A stretch of 64,000 nucleotides of DNA from positions 2,749,501-2,813,500 of the forward strand of contig NZ_CP101505.1 in NCBI RefSeq assembly GCF_024362345.1, given 5' to 3'. This document shows, in pieces, positions 33,335-42,251 of this stretch. The DNA comes from Polaribacter dokdonensis. Its GTDB lineage: Bacteria > Bacteroidota > Bacteroidia > Flavobacteriales > Flavobacteriaceae. Position 1 is the stretch's first letter. Every line of letters starts with the position of its first letter. The position numbers and the translations under genes are program-made. Under the pieces are notes generated by a model, which saw only the letters and a list, made by a program, of their open reading frames with translations, did no database searches and was not told the DNA's origin.

Positions 33335-34684
33335 ATGAAACACTATTTAATTTTAGCAGTCATTTTTATCACTTTTGGCGCTTGTCAAAAAGAAGCAGTA
33401 ATAACAAAAAAGGATTACAGTATTTTAAATGAACAAGCAAGAGCAACTTTAAAAGATGAAATTTTGGAAGATAGGTTTACAAATTTACTTCCAGAGTTAA
33501 TGGATAAAGCAGGTTTAGATATGTGGTTGCTTATATCAAGAGAGTATAATGAAGATCCTGTTTTAAAAACAATGTTGCCTGCAACTTGGCTAAATGCTAG
33601 AAGAAGAACAATTATAGTCTTTTATAGAAACAAGAAGAACAACACCTTAGAAAGGTTAGCAGTTGCAAGGTATGATATTGGGAAAAGCATAAAATCGGCT
33701 TGGAACAAAGAAGAAGAACCAAATCAATGGAAGGCTTTAGAAAAAATTATATCAGAAAGAAATCCGAATAAAATTGGCTTAAATTATTCTACACACTTTG
33801 CTTTAGCAGATGGTTTGGTAAAAACAGATTTTGATGAACTGAGTAAAGCAATGCCAGAAACTATCACTTCAAAATTTGTTTCTGCAGAGAAACTGGGTAT
33901 TGCATGGATTGAAACAAGAACCAAAAAAGAAATGCAGTTGTTTCAAAAACTGGTAAAAATAACGCATGATATTATTGATGAAGCTTTTTCAGCAAAAACA
34001 ATTGAGCCAGGAAAAACATCAACTGAAGATGTAGTTTGGTTTTTAAGACAAAAAGTTACAGATTTAGGTTTAGAAACTTGGTTTCATCCCACAATTGATG
34101 TACAGAGAAATAATGAAGCTTTAAAATCTCATATCGAATCTTTTTCAAAAGGAAAGGATGAGAAAATAATTCAGAAAGGAGATTTATTACATTGCGATTT
34201 TGGAATAACTTATATTGGGTTAAATACAGATTGCCAGCAACATGCATATGTTTTAAGAGATGATGAAACAGAAGTTCCAAGTTTTTTAAAAGAAGCTTTC
34301 GTTAAAGGAAATAGAGTACAAGATATTTTAACTTCTAATATGAAAGAAGGTTTAACAGGAAATCAAATTTTGGCAAATTCACTAAATCAAGGTAAAGAAG
34401 AAGGATTAAGACCATCAATATATACACATCCTTTAGGTAAATATGGGCACAGTACAGGTACTACAATTGGTATGTGGGATTCTCAAGATGGTGTACCATT
34501 TAATGGCGATTATCCTCTACAAAAAAATACAGCTTATGCCATTGAATTAAATACCACTGTTTTTGTTGAAGAATGGAATAAGGATATTAGAATTATGTTA
34601 GAGGAAGCTGGTTTTTTTGGAGACAATACTTTTAACTATGTCAACGAAAGACAAACAGCTATTAAACCCATTAAAATTAAATAA
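33335..34684 (+). CDS. M24 family metallopeptidase lipoprotein (Xaa-Pro aminopeptidase-like)
   Basis: A 449-aa protein with a lipoprotein signal (LILAVIFITFGACQKEA). The C-terminal half is a pita-bread M24 domain, with probable metal ligands in LLHCDFGITYIGLNTDCQQH, PLGKYGHSTGTTIG, AIELNTTVF and RIMLEEAGF. The N-terminal half is the non-catalytic domain of aminopeptidase P. Members cleave N-terminal residues next to proline, which would fit the use of collagen-type peptides. tag begins on the base after its stop. Confidence 0.86.
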   Translation: MKHYLILAVIFITFGACQKEAVITKKDYSILNEQARATLKDEILEDRFTNLLPELMDKAGLDMWLLISREYNEDPVLKTMLPATWLNARRRTIIVFYRNKKNNTLERLAVARYDIGKSIKSAWNKEEEPNQWKALEKIISERNPNKIGLNYSTHFALADGLVKTDFDELSKAMPETITSKFVSAEKLGIAWIETRTKKEMQLFQKLVKITHDIIDEAFSAKTIEPGKTSTEDVVWFLRQKVTDLGLETWFHPTIDVQRNNEALKSHIESFSKGKDEKIIQKGDLLHCDFGITYIGLNTDCQQHAYVLRDDETEVPSFLKEAFVKGNRVQDILTSNMKEGLTGNQILANSLNQGKEEGLRPSIYTHPLGKYGHSTGTTIGMWDSQDGVPFNGDYPLQKNTAYAIELNTTVFVEEWNKDIRIMLEEAGFFGDNTFNYVNERQTAIKPIKIK

Positions 34685-35242
34685 ATGAAACATCGTTGTT
34701 TTTGGGTTACAGATAGTAAACTGTATCAAGATTATCATGATTTTGAGTGGGGTGTTCCTGTTTATGATGATGAGACTCTGTTTGAGTTTTTGCTTTTGGA
34801 AACGTTTCAAGCTGGTTTAAGCTGGATTACTATTCTTAATAAAAGAGAAAATTTTAGAGCTGCTTTTGATGATTTTGACTATCAGAAAATTGCAAAATAT
34901 TCAGAAGCTAAATATAATGAGTTGCTTCAAAATGCAGGTATTATTAGAAACAAACTAAAAATTAGAAGTGCAATTACAAATGCTCAATTATTTATTGAAA
35001 TTCAAAAAGAGTATGGGTCTTTCTCCAATTATATTTGGAATTTTGTAAATCATGAACCCATTATAAACAAGTTTCATAACAAGAAAGATGTGCCTGCAAC
35101 TACAGAATTATCAGATACAATTTCTAAAGCTTTAAAGAAAAAAGGTTTTAAATTTGTAGGCTCAACAGTTATGTATGCTTTTATGCAGGCAATTGGTATG
35201 GTTAATGATCACACCACAAATTGTTTTAAATATCCTAATTAA
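34685..35242 (+). CDS. tag: DNA-3-methyladenine glycosylase I
   Basis: A 185-aa base-excision repair enzyme that removes 3-methyladenine. It has the N-terminal zinc ligand in RCFWVTDS, WGVPVYDDETLFEFLLLE with the catalytic Glu, AGLSWITILNKRENFRAAF, and the C-terminal zinc ligands in DHTTNCFKYP. It starts immediately after the M24 gene stop and its own stop overlaps the start of the next gene, so the three genes are one operon. Confidence 0.95.
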   Translation: MKHRCFWVTDSKLYQDYHDFEWGVPVYDDETLFEFLLLETFQAGLSWITILNKRENFRAAFDDFDYQKIAKYSEAKYNELLQNAGIIRNKLKIRSAITNAQLFIEIQKEYGSFSNYIWNFVNHEPIINKFHNKKDVPATTELSDTISKALKKKGFKFVGSTVMYAFMQAIGMVNDHTTNCFKYPN

Positions 35243-35997
35243 TGCAAATATTACAAATACCTAAACAAGATTTAAAAGAAATTATATCAATCTTTAATAG
35301 AGAAATTGGTCGATTTGTATTTTTTGTTTTTGTCCTTTTTTTTGATAGTATTTATTTTGCTGAAAATATTTCAGATTCTCAAATTTGGATAAATATTTTG
35401 ATGCTTGCTGGCTTTTTTAAAATGTATTTTAGATCTACACCAAGAGTTAAAGAGCTTATGATTTATGCAGTAATTTTAGGTTTTTTAGGGGAATATTTCT
35501 TCTCAAGGTTTTTAGGTATGTATACTTACAGATTAGAGAATGTACCTTTATACGTTCCTATTGGTCATGCAGCTTTATATGGTAGAATATTTATGTTTAG
35601 TAAAGCATCAGTGGTAAGGAAACATCATAAAGCTATAGAACAATTGTTTGCAATTACAATTGGTCTTTTTGCAACTATATACCTTGCCTTTTTTACAGAC
35701 GTTTTTGGTTTTGTAATGACAGTTTGTGTATTTCTGTTGCTGCTAAAAAGACCTAAAGACAGATTGTTCTTTTATGCTATGTATATTTTAGTAGCTATTT
35801 TAGAAATAGGAGGTACTGCATTTGGGTGTTGGAAATGGCCAGAAACTGCATTTGGTGTTTTTGATTTTTTGCCTAGCAACAATCCTCCAAGTGGAATAAG
35901 TTTGTTTTACTTTTTGTTAGATGTTAGTTGTTTCTTTATTTACATTCAAGTACATAAAAAAGCTTGGAATCGTTTAAAAAGATCTCGTAAAAATTAA
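35242..35997 (+). CDS. Integral membrane protein of unknown function
   Basis: A 251-aa protein with about seven hydrophobic segments (FVFFVFVLFFDSIYF, LMIYAVILGFLGEYFFSRF, LFATIYLAFFTDVFGFVMTV, LFYFLLDVSCFFIYIQV). GTAFGCWKWPETAFGVFDFL is a likely family signature, but I cannot name the family. It starts at the last base of tag and is translated with it. It ends just inside the next convergent gene. Confidence 0.75.
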   Translation: MQILQIPKQDLKEIISIFNREIGRFVFFVFVLFFDSIYFAENISDSQIWINILMLAGFFKMYFRSTPRVKELMIYAVILGFLGEYFFSRFLGMYTYRLENVPLYVPIGHAALYGRIFMFSKASVVRKHHKAIEQLFAITIGLFATIYLAFFTDVFGFVMTVCVFLLLLKRPKDRLFFYAMYILVAILEIGGTAFGCWKWPETAFGVFDFLPSNNPPSGISLFYFLLDVSCFFIYIQVHKKAWNRLKRSRKN

Positions 35998-36200
35998 TTG
36001 CCGAAAATTAACCTTATTGCAGTAAAAATAGCAATAATAAGTCCTCCATAAATTAATACTTTTTTTCCTGCACCTTTATAATAACGATTGTGGTTTCCTG
36101 TATCTTTCTTGTAGCTTAGGTAAATTAAAATACCAAAAGCTAACACAAAAAATACCATAAACATAATTCTGCCAGTAGTAAAGTAAGCATTAAAAATCAT
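35994..36200 (-). CDS. Small two-helix membrane protein of unknown function
   Basis: A 68-aa protein with two hydrophobic segments (IMFMVFFVLAFGILIYLSY and VLIYGGLIIAIFTAIRLIFG) separated by a hydrophilic loop (KKDTGNHNRYYKGAGKK). It is divergent from the pyrophosphohydrolase gene and overlaps the end of the preceding gene by 4 bp. The codon use looks normal. I recognise no family. Confidence 0.65.
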   Translation of the reverse strand: MIFNAYFTTGRIMFMVFFVLAFGILIYLSYKKDTGNHNRYYKGAGKKVLIYGGLIIAIFTAIRLIFGN

Positions 36201-36349
36201 GAGGTTTATCTTTATAAGTTTTGTAAATAATAGATAATTTAGAGCTTCTTATATAAATAAGAATTTCTATATTGTTACTTGCAAAATTACAAAATTATAT
36301 ACCAATTCTAATCCTTTATGGATACAGAACTTTAAAACAAACCAACAAA

Positions 36350-36736
36350 ATGAAAAATAAAATAGCTGCTGTACATGCATTTCACAGTGCATTTAAATTA
36401 AATATTCAAAATTCACCAACTGTAAATATTTCTGATGATAGAAAACAATTGCGATATGAATTAATGAAAGAAGAAAATGAAGAGTATTTAGAGGCTGCTA
36501 AAAATAATGATTTGGTAGAGGTTGCAGATGCTTTAGGAGATATGCTTTATATCCTATGTGGTACCATTATAGAACATGGAATGCAAGATAAAATTGAAGA
36601 GGTTTTTAACGAAATACAAAACTCTAACATGAGTAAATTGGGTGAAGATGGAGAGCCAATATATAGAGAAGATGGTAAAGTTTTAAAAGGGCCAAATTAC
36701 TTTAAGCCTAATATTTCTAAAATTTTAGAAAAATAA
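36350..36736 (+). CDS. MazG-like nucleoside triphosphate pyrophosphohydrolase
   Basis: A 128-aa all-alpha NTP pyrophosphohydrolase. The metal-binding EExxE motif is seen in LMKEENEEYLEAA and the second acidic helix in VEVADALGDMLYILCG. The C-terminus (LGEDGEPIYREDGKVLKGPN) is typical of the family. It probably removes non-canonical or excess NTPs. The ATG at 36350 is preferred because it begins the conserved sequence; an in-frame ATG about 26 codons earlier lacks similarity. Confidence 0.85.
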   Translation: MKNKIAAVHAFHSAFKLNIQNSPTVNISDDRKQLRYELMKEENEEYLEAAKNNDLVEVADALGDMLYILCGTIIEHGMQDKIEEVFNEIQNSNMSKLGEDGEPIYREDGKVLKGPNYFKPNISKILEK

Positions 36737-36737
36737 A

Positions 36738-37193
36738 TTAGTTTCTTGTAACGTAAATTTTATTGGTTATTCTCCAGCTATTATTAATTTTTTCTAAAGA
36801 TAAAATATCAATGTAGGTGATGTCTTCTACTTTCATGCTAATTTTAGAACTAGCGATAGTAGCATCAACAATATCAATATTTAAAATAGTTAAGGCACAA
36901 TTTTCTAAAATACGATTTTCAAGTTTTTTTCGATTTCCCCAAATTGGAAGAATATCTTTAAAATAAACGTTTTTGTAACCTGTAATATTATTGTTTTGTT
37001 TTATAGGAACTTTCATTGTTCCATGAACTGTATCAAAGGCTTTGTTTAATTTACTAATATCTCTGTAAATATACCCATCATAATAATTTTGGACTGTTTT
37101 CGTAATTTCTACAACTTCATTTTCTTCATTCTGACTCATTAGAGAAATTGACAAGAAAAGAGCAATAAAAAGTGTAAATTTAAAACGATACAT
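36738..37193 (-). CDS. Secreted NTF2-like (lumazine-binding-type) protein
   Basis: A 151-aa protein with a signal peptide (MYRFKFTLFIALFLSISLMS). The mature part is a cone-shaped NTF2-like fold (TVQNYYDGYIYRDISKLNKA, then VDATIASSKISMKV and YIDILSLEKINNSWRITNK), close to the lumazine-binding-like family 2. The role is unknown. The start at 37193 is preferred to an ATG 13 codons upstream since the signal peptide begins there. It stops 1 bp after the pyrophosphohydrolase gene and converges on it. Confidence 0.78.
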   Translation of the reverse strand: MYRFKFTLFIALFLSISLMSQNEENEVVEITKTVQNYYDGYIYRDISKLNKAFDTVHGTMKVPIKQNNNITGYKNVYFKDILPIWGNRKKLENRILENCALTILNIDIVDATIASSKISMKVEDITYIDILSLEKINNSWRITNKIYVTRN

Positions 37194-37218
37194 ACTATTA
37201 TATTTGATTGAAATGTAC

Positions 37219-37250
37219 AAAAAAAGCATCAATTTTATTGATGCTTTTTA
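37219..37250 (-). terminator. Terminator of ilvE
   Basis: A stem AAAAGCATCAAT/ATTGATGCTTTT with a short T-rich loop is A-rich on the plus side and so T-rich on the minus strand. It lies 22 bp past the ilvE stop. Confidence 0.82.
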
Positions 37251-37271
37251 TATTTATGAGATTAAGATAAA

Positions 37272-38327
37272 CTATACCATAACTCTCCATCCATAAGGAT
37301 CTTCAGTTTTGTTAGTTTGAATATCTGTAATTAATTTTTTCAATTGCTGTGCATATGGATTTTCTAATTCAGGTAAATCAAAATCATTTTCTTGATATCC
37401 AAAACCAGCAATTGGAGAAATAACTGCAGCAGTTCCTGCTCCAAACATTTCTTTTAAGTTACCATTCTTGGCAGCTTCTACAACTTCACCAACAGAAATT
37501 TTTCTAACCTCTGTTTGTATTCCATTATCTTCTGCAATCTGTAAAATACTTTTACGAGTAATACCATCTAAGATTCTATCACTAGTTGGGCTTGTAATTA
37601 AAGTATCATTAATTCTAACAAAAATGTTCATTGCACCAGCTTCTTCTATAAATTGGTGTGTGTTATCATCTGTCCAAATTACTTGATTGTATCCTTTTTC
37701 TATTGCTAATTGAGTTGGGTAAAATTGTGCAGCATAGTTACCACCTGCTTTTGCATAACCAACACCACCATTTGCAGCTCTGGCATATTTTTCCTCAATT
37801 AATACTTTTACTTTACCAGCAAAATAAGCACCAGAAGGTGCAGTACAAATAACAAACTTGTAAGCATCTGCAGGAGATGCATGAAAACCATTACCAGTTG
37901 CAAACATAAATGGTCTAATATATAATGAACTACCTTCGTTTGTAGGTATCCAAGCACTATCTATTTCTAAAAGTTTCTTTAAACCATCCATGAAAATATC
38001 CTCAGGAATTTGAGGTATAACCAAACGTTCAGCAGATTTGTTTAAACGTTTACAATTTTCTAAAGGTCTAAAAAGCATCATGTTTCCATCAGCATCTTTG
38101 TAGGCTTTCATCCCCTCAAAAATAGATTGTCCATAATGAAAAATCTTAGCTGAAGGATCTAATGAAATTGGTGCAAAAGGCTCAACTTTTGGAGTTTGCC
38201 ATTTACCATCTACAAAATCACAGGTTAACATATGATCAGAATATACGCTTCCAAAAGGTAAGTTATTAAAATCAACAGAGTCAATCTTTGATTTTTCTAC
38301 GCGTTGAATTTCTATATTTGAAGTCAT
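37272..38327 (-). CDS. ilvE: Branched-chain amino acid aminotransferase (class IV)
   Basis: A 351-aa PLP enzyme that interconverts Val, Leu and Ile with their 2-oxoacids. It is the longer BCAT2-like form (RLNKSAERLVIPQIP, LYIRPFMFATGNGFHASPAD, then the PLP-Lys region GYAKAGGNYAAQFYPTQ and a late EMFGAGTAAVISPIAG). The ATG at 38327 is chosen over one eight codons upstream, since MTSNIEIQRVEKSKI is the usual beginning. A -7 box TACATTTG is seen at 38349-38356 on its strand. Confidence 0.94.
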   Translation of the reverse strand: MTSNIEIQRVEKSKIDSVDFNNLPFGSVYSDHMLTCDFVDGKWQTPKVEPFAPISLDPSAKIFHYGQSIFEGMKAYKDADGNMMLFRPLENCKRLNKSAERLVIPQIPEDIFMDGLKKLLEIDSAWIPTNEGSSLYIRPFMFATGNGFHASPADAYKFVICTAPSGAYFAGKVKVLIEEKYARAANGGVGYAKAGGNYAAQFYPTQLAIEKGYNQVIWTDDNTHQFIEEAGAMNIFVRINDTLITSPTSDRILDGITRKSILQIAEDNGIQTEVRKISVGEVVEAAKNGNLKEMFGAGTAAVISPIAGFGYQENDFDLPELENPYAQQLKKLITDIQTNKTEDPYGWRVMV

Positions 38328-38348
38328 TTTAAGTTGAATTTTAGACTG

Positions 38349-38356
38349 CAAATGTA
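38349..38356 (-). promoter_or_regulatory. -7 promoter element of ilvE
   Basis: On the minus strand TACATTTG matches TAnnTTTG, 21 bp before the preferred ilvE ATG. Confidence 0.5.
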
Positions 38357-38405
38357 CATAATTTATTTATCCAATTCTTATACAAAGACCTAGTTTTGTT
38401 GTTAA

Positions 38406-38427
38406 ATTTGTTACTTTTGTAACAAAT
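38406..38427. promoter_or_regulatory. 22-bp palindromic operator over the DUF4920 promoter
   Basis: A perfect 9-bp inverted repeat, ATTTGTTAC-N4-GTAACAAAT. It contains the -7 box TACTTTTG (38412-38419) of the lipoprotein gene and lies in the intergenic region shared with ilvE. A dimeric regulator, perhaps of the Crp/Fnr type, is likely to bind here and would block the promoter. Confidence 0.55.
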
Positions 38428-38445
38428 ATGTTAAATAATTATAAG

Positions 38446-38955
38446 ATGAAAAATATAATTCAATTATGTGTTGTTCTTTTGTTAGTAGCAACTGCCTGTA
38501 AGAGTGAAAAAACAGATAAATCTGAAACAAAAAATGCAGAGGTTGTAGCAGAAAATTACAGTTTTTTTGGTGATAAAATAAATGATGAATCAGTAATGAC
38601 TTCTGATGAGATGTTAGCCAAGTTCGAAAACATGAATGTTGGAGACACTATTAACGCAAAATTTGCATCAACAATTAACGAAGTTTGTTCTAAAAAAGGT
38701 TGTTGGATGAAGTTACCTTTAGGTTCAGAAACTGAAACTATGGTTCGTTTTAAAGATTACGGATTTTTTATGCCTTTAGATTCAGCAGAGAAAGAAGTTA
38801 TAGTTGCTGGTAAAGCATTTGTAAAAGAAACTTCTGTAGATGAGTTAAGACATTATGCAGAAGATGCAGGTAAAACTGAAGAAGAAATTGCATTAATTAC
38901 TGAGCCAAAAAAAGAATTTGCTTTTGAAGCAAATGGCGTTTTAATGAAGAAATAA
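38446..38955 (+). CDS. DUF4920 lipoprotein
   Basis: A 169-aa protein with a lipoprotein signal (VVLLLVATACKSEKTD). The DUF4920 domain is recognised by NEVCSKKGCWMKLPLG, then MVRFKDYGFFMPLDSA and VDELRHYAEDAGKTEEEI. The paired Cys residues in CSKKGCWM could hold a metal or form a disulphide. The role is unknown; homologues are common in Bacteroidetes. The ATG at 38446 begins the signal peptide; another lies six codons earlier. mnmD follows 6 bp later. Its promoter lies under a palindromic operator. Confidence 0.84.
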   Translation: MKNIIQLCVVLLLVATACKSEKTDKSETKNAEVVAENYSFFGDKINDESVMTSDEMLAKFENMNVGDTINAKFASTINEVCSKKGCWMKLPLGSETETMVRFKDYGFFMPLDSAEKEVIVAGKAFVKETSVDELRHYAEDAGKTEEEIALITEPKKEFAFEANGVLMKK

Positions 38956-38961
38956 TTTCTT

Positions 38962-39633
38962 TTGAAGAGAGAAATTATTATTACATCTGATGGTTCAACT
39001 AGTATTCACCTTCCAGATTGGGATGAACAATACCATTCCAAACATGGTGCAATACAAGAGGCAAAACACGTTTTTATAAAAACGGGTTTGTATAAATATA
39101 TAGAAAAACCAGTACAGCAATTAGCAATTCTAGAAATTGGTTTTGGTACTGGTTTAAATGCATTTATAACGTCTTTAGAAGCTAAGGAGAAAAATATATC
39201 TGTTTCATATGTTGGTGTAGAAGCCTATCCAGTATCTGAAAACGAAATAGAAAGTTTAAATTATGTGTCTGAATTAAATGCCTTAGCATTTAAAAAGGAT
39301 TTTGAACATATACATAAAGTTGCTTGGGAAGAAAAACATACAATTTCTGATAATTTTCAACTTTTAAAAAGAAAGCAATTTTTTGAAGATATTGATGATG
39401 TAAATGCATTTGACCTAATTTATTTTGATGCTTTTGGTGCTAAAAATCAACCGGAATTATGGACAGAAAGCATTTTTAAAAAAATGTATATTGCTTTAAA
39501 AAAAGGTGGAATTTTAACTACTTATTCTGCTAAGGGCAGTGTTAGAAGAGCTATGCAAGCAGTAGGTTTTACAGTAGAAAGATTAGAAGGGCCACCAGGA
39601 AAAAGAGAAATGCTTAGAGCAACTAAAAGCTAA
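38962..39633 (+). CDS. mnmD: tRNA 5-methylaminomethyl-2-thiouridine methyltransferase
   Basis: A 223-aa SAM-dependent methyltransferase (DUF752) that finishes mnm5s2U at the wobble position. It has the SAM motif LEIGFGTGLNAF, FDAFGAKNQPELW and TYSAKGSVRRAMQAVGF. It lacks the MnmC oxidase domain, so it is a stand-alone MnmD. Translation most likely begins at a TTG at 38962, 6 bp after the lipoprotein stop. No ATG lies before conserved sequence. Confidence 0.9.
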   Translation: MKREIIITSDGSTSIHLPDWDEQYHSKHGAIQEAKHVFIKTGLYKYIEKPVQQLAILEIGFGTGLNAFITSLEAKEKNISVSYVGVEAYPVSENEIESLNYVSELNALAFKKDFEHIHKVAWEEKHTISDNFQLLKRKQFFEDIDDVNAFDLIYFDAFGAKNQPELWTESIFKKMYIALKKGGILTTYSAKGSVRRAMQAVGFTVERLEGPPGKREMLRATKS

Positions 39634-39641
39634 ATAAAACA

Positions 39642-39776
39642 ATGGAGTTTAAAAGAAAATTTGGTAGAAAAAAAGAATCGAAACCCAAAAAAGGACTGTT
39701 TTTAGTGTTACTATTGGCTATCATTCTATTTTTATGGTTTAATGCAGAATCTCTTTTAAATTCTTTATTCAATTAA
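39642..39776 (+). CDS. Small single-pass membrane protein between mnmD and ruvC
   Basis: A 44-aa protein starting MEFKRKFGRKKESKPKKG, then one membrane segment (LFLVLLLAIILFLWF) and a short polar end. The basic head and single helix suggest an inner-membrane protein with its N-terminus in the cytoplasm. The gene begins 8 bp after mnmD and ends 3 bp before the ruvC start, inside a tight operon, which supports its being real. Function unknown. Confidence 0.65.
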   Translation: MEFKRKFGRKKESKPKKGLFLVLLLAIILFLWFNAESLLNSLFN

Positions 39777-39779
39777 TAT

Positions 39780-40334
39780 TTGGCAACTGAAAAAATTATT
39801 TTAGGTATAGATCCAGGAACAACAATTATGGGATTTGGTCTCATAAAAATTGTGGGTAAAAAAATGGAATTTATTCAGATGAATGAATTAATTCTAAAGA
39901 AGTACGATGATCATTACTTAAAGCTTAAGTTAATTTTTGAACGAACTATAGAACTTATAGATACCTATCATCCAGATGAGATTGCAATTGAAGCGCCTTT
40001 TTTTGGTAAGAATGTGCAGTCTATGTTAAAGTTAGGTAGAGCACAAGGTGTAGCAATGGCTGCTGGTTTATCTAGAGAAGTGCCCATAACAGAATATCTA
40101 CCGAAAAAAATTAAAATGGCAATTACAGGTAATGGTAATGCCAGTAAAGAGCAAGTGGCTTTAATGTTAAAATCTCTTTTAAACCTTAAAACATTGCCCA
40201 AAAATTTAGATGCAACAGATGGTTTAGCTGCAGCAGTTTGTCACTATTATAATTCAGGTAAAGTTGTGGGTGGTAAAAATTATTCTGGCTGGGCAAGCTT
40301 TGTAAAACAGAATGAAAAAAGGGTAAAGAAATGA
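39780..40334 (+). CDS. ruvC: Crossover junction endodeoxyribonuclease RuvC
   Basis: A 184-aa Holliday-junction resolvase. The acidic catalytic residues are in LGIDPGTTIMGFG, IAIEAPFFGKN and NLDATDGLAAAVCHYY. The start is a TTG at 39780, one codon before MATEKI-type beginnings in homologues. It overlaps hemW by 4 bp (ATGA), so the two are translationally coupled. ruvA and ruvB are not in this window. Confidence 0.95.
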   Translation: MATEKIILGIDPGTTIMGFGLIKIVGKKMEFIQMNELILKKYDDHYLKLKLIFERTIELIDTYHPDEIAIEAPFFGKNVQSMLKLGRAQGVAMAAGLSREVPITEYLPKKIKMAITGNGNASKEQVALMLKSLLNLKTLPKNLDATDGLAAAVCHYYNSGKVVGGKNYSGWASFVKQNEKRVKK

Positions 40335-41464
40335 GTGGAATATACATACATATCCCATTTTGTAAACAAGCTTGTTATTACTGCAACTTTTATTTTTCTA
40401 CATCCTTAAAAAAGAAAACAGAACTTTTAGATTGTTTGGTTAAAGAAATTGAGTTGCGTAAATCTGAACTGAATAATGATATTGTAGAAACCATTTATTT
40501 TGGAGGTGGAACTCCAAGTATTTTATCAACTGAAGAAATAAATAGGCTAATTGAAGCTGTTTACAGTAATTTTGATGTTGTTGAGCATCCTGAAATTACT
40601 TTAGAAGCCAATCCTGATGATTTATCAGAAGAAAAAATAAAAGAATTGGCAGCTTCAAAAATTAATAGATTAAGTATTGGTGTACAGTCTTTTTTTGAGA
40701 GAGACTTAAAGCTAATGAACAGAGCACACAATGCAGCAGAATCTAAAAAATGCCTGCAAATTGCCACTCAATACTTTACTAATATTTCTGTAGATTTAAT
40801 TTACGGAATTCCTGATTGTTCTAATGAACAATGGCAAAAAAATATTCAAACAGCTTTAAGTTATGGTGTTCCTCATATATCTAGCTATGCATTAACTGTA
40901 GAGCCAAATACGGCTTTAGAACGTTTTATAGATAAAGGTGTCATTAAAAATGTAGATGATGATAAAGCAGAAGAACAATTTCTAATTCTTACAGACGAAT
41001 TAAATGCAGCTGGTTTTATTCATTATGAACTTTCTAACTTTGGTAAAGAGAATTTTTTTAGTAAAAATAACTCAGCTTATTGGTTAGGTAAATCGTATTT
41101 AGGTATTGGTCCAGCAGCTCATTCTTTTGATGGTGTTCAACGTAGTTGGAATGTGCAGAATAATACAAAATACATTAAAGATATTGTAGAAAATAAATTA
41201 CCAATTCAAAGAGAAACACTTTCTGTTATTGATAGGTATAATGAATATGTTATGACTGGTTTACGCACAATTTGGGGCGTATCTTTTCCAAGAATTGAAT
41301 CAGATTTTGGTAATAATTATGCAAAATACCTTAAAATGCAAGCACAGAAATATATAGATCAAGAACTGCTGTGTGTGGAAAACGATACTTTAAAAACTAC
41401 TAGAAAAGGAAAGTTTTTATCAGATGGTTTGGCTTCAGATTTATTTATGCTAAACTTAAAATAA
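40331..41464 (+). CDS. hemW: Radical SAM heme chaperone HemW
   Basis: A 377-aa protein. The radical-SAM cluster motif CKQACYYC (CxxxCxxC) stands near residue 10, followed by the Gly-rich ETIYFGGGTPSIL and LSIGVQSFFERDLKLMNRAH. The C-terminal HemN-type domain is present (YNEYVMTGLRTIWG). HemW inserts heme into respiratory proteins and was formerly called coproporphyrinogen oxidase-like. The CNFYF sequence after the cluster is typical of HemW. It is coupled to ruvC. Confidence 0.94.
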   Translation: MSGIYIHIPFCKQACYYCNFYFSTSLKKKTELLDCLVKEIELRKSELNNDIVETIYFGGGTPSILSTEEINRLIEAVYSNFDVVEHPEITLEANPDDLSEEKIKELAASKINRLSIGVQSFFERDLKLMNRAHNAAESKKCLQIATQYFTNISVDLIYGIPDCSNEQWQKNIQTALSYGVPHISSYALTVEPNTALERFIDKGVIKNVDDDKAEEQFLILTDELNAAGFIHYELSNFGKENFFSKNNSAYWLGKSYLGIGPAAHSFDGVQRSWNVQNNTKYIKDIVENKLPIQRETLSVIDRYNEYVMTGLRTIWGVSFPRIESDFGNNYAKYLKMQAQKYIDQELLCVENDTLKTTRKGKFLSDGLASDLFMLNLK

Positions 41465-41501
41465 TCATCAAATAAAAAATACAGAATTACAAGCAGTAAT
41501 T

Positions 41502-42251
41502 ATGAAAGCAATAATAGAATACAATTCAAGAAAAATAGAAATAGATGTTTCTAAACCTATAGATATTTCGATTGCAATAGATGTTAACAAACAAAATGTA
41601 AATGCTTGGTATTTAGAAGAGCCAAAGATTTTTCCTGAAGAGGTTGAAGGCGAAAATATATCTGTAGAAAATGGAGCAGTTGTTAATTTCAACTCTATTC
41701 ATTTTAATCCTCATTCTCATATTACACACACAGAATGTGTTGGTCATATTACAAAAAAAGTACATTCTGTAAATCAAAATTTAAAGCATTATTTTCATTT
41801 AGCAGAACTAATTACAATTGCACCTATAGAGGTTGATGGTGATATGGTTATAGCAACAAAGCAGCTAAAAATGGCCTTAAGAAATAAAAAAAGAGATGCT
41901 GTGATTATTAGAACTTTGCCAAATTTAAACGATAAAAAAAGCATGCAGTATTCTAATACAAATCCTACTTATTTGTTAGAGGAAACAGCTGTGTTTTTAA
42001 AGGATAAAGGCATTAAGCATTTGTTGGTAGATCTTCCTTCTGTAGATAAAGAAAAAGATGAAGGTAAATTGTTAGCACATAATGCATTTTGGAATACAGA
42101 TGGACCTTTAAGAATGGATGCTACAATTACAGAATTCATTTACGTACCAAATGATGTTGCAGATGGTGAGTATTTATTAAACCTAATGGTTGCACCTTTT
42201 GAGAATGATGCTACACCAAGCAAACCTATTTTATATAAAATTAACAAGTAA
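41502..42251 (+). CDS. Cyclase family protein (kynurenine formamidase-like)
   Basis: A 249-aa protein of the cyclase fold. The usual metal motif HxGTHxDxP is replaced by PHSHITHTECVGHI, so the catalytic metal arrangement differs from true kynurenine formamidases. Further landmarks are LVDLPSVDKEKDEGKLLAH and FWNTDGPLRMDATITEF. Its substrate is unknown and no tryptophan-degradation gene is nearby. The alpha/beta hydrolase gene starts on the base after its stop, so the two are co-expressed. Confidence 0.84.
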   Translation: MKAIIEYNSRKIEIDVSKPIDISIAIDVNKQNVNAWYLEEPKIFPEEVEGENISVENGAVVNFNSIHFNPHSHITHTECVGHITKKVHSVNQNLKHYFHLAELITIAPIEVDGDMVIATKQLKMALRNKKRDAVIIRTLPNLNDKKSMQYSNTNPTYLLEETAVFLKDKGIKHLLVDLPSVDKEKDEGKLLAHNAFWNTDGPLRMDATITEFIYVPNDVADGEYLLNLMVAPFENDATPSKPILYKINK

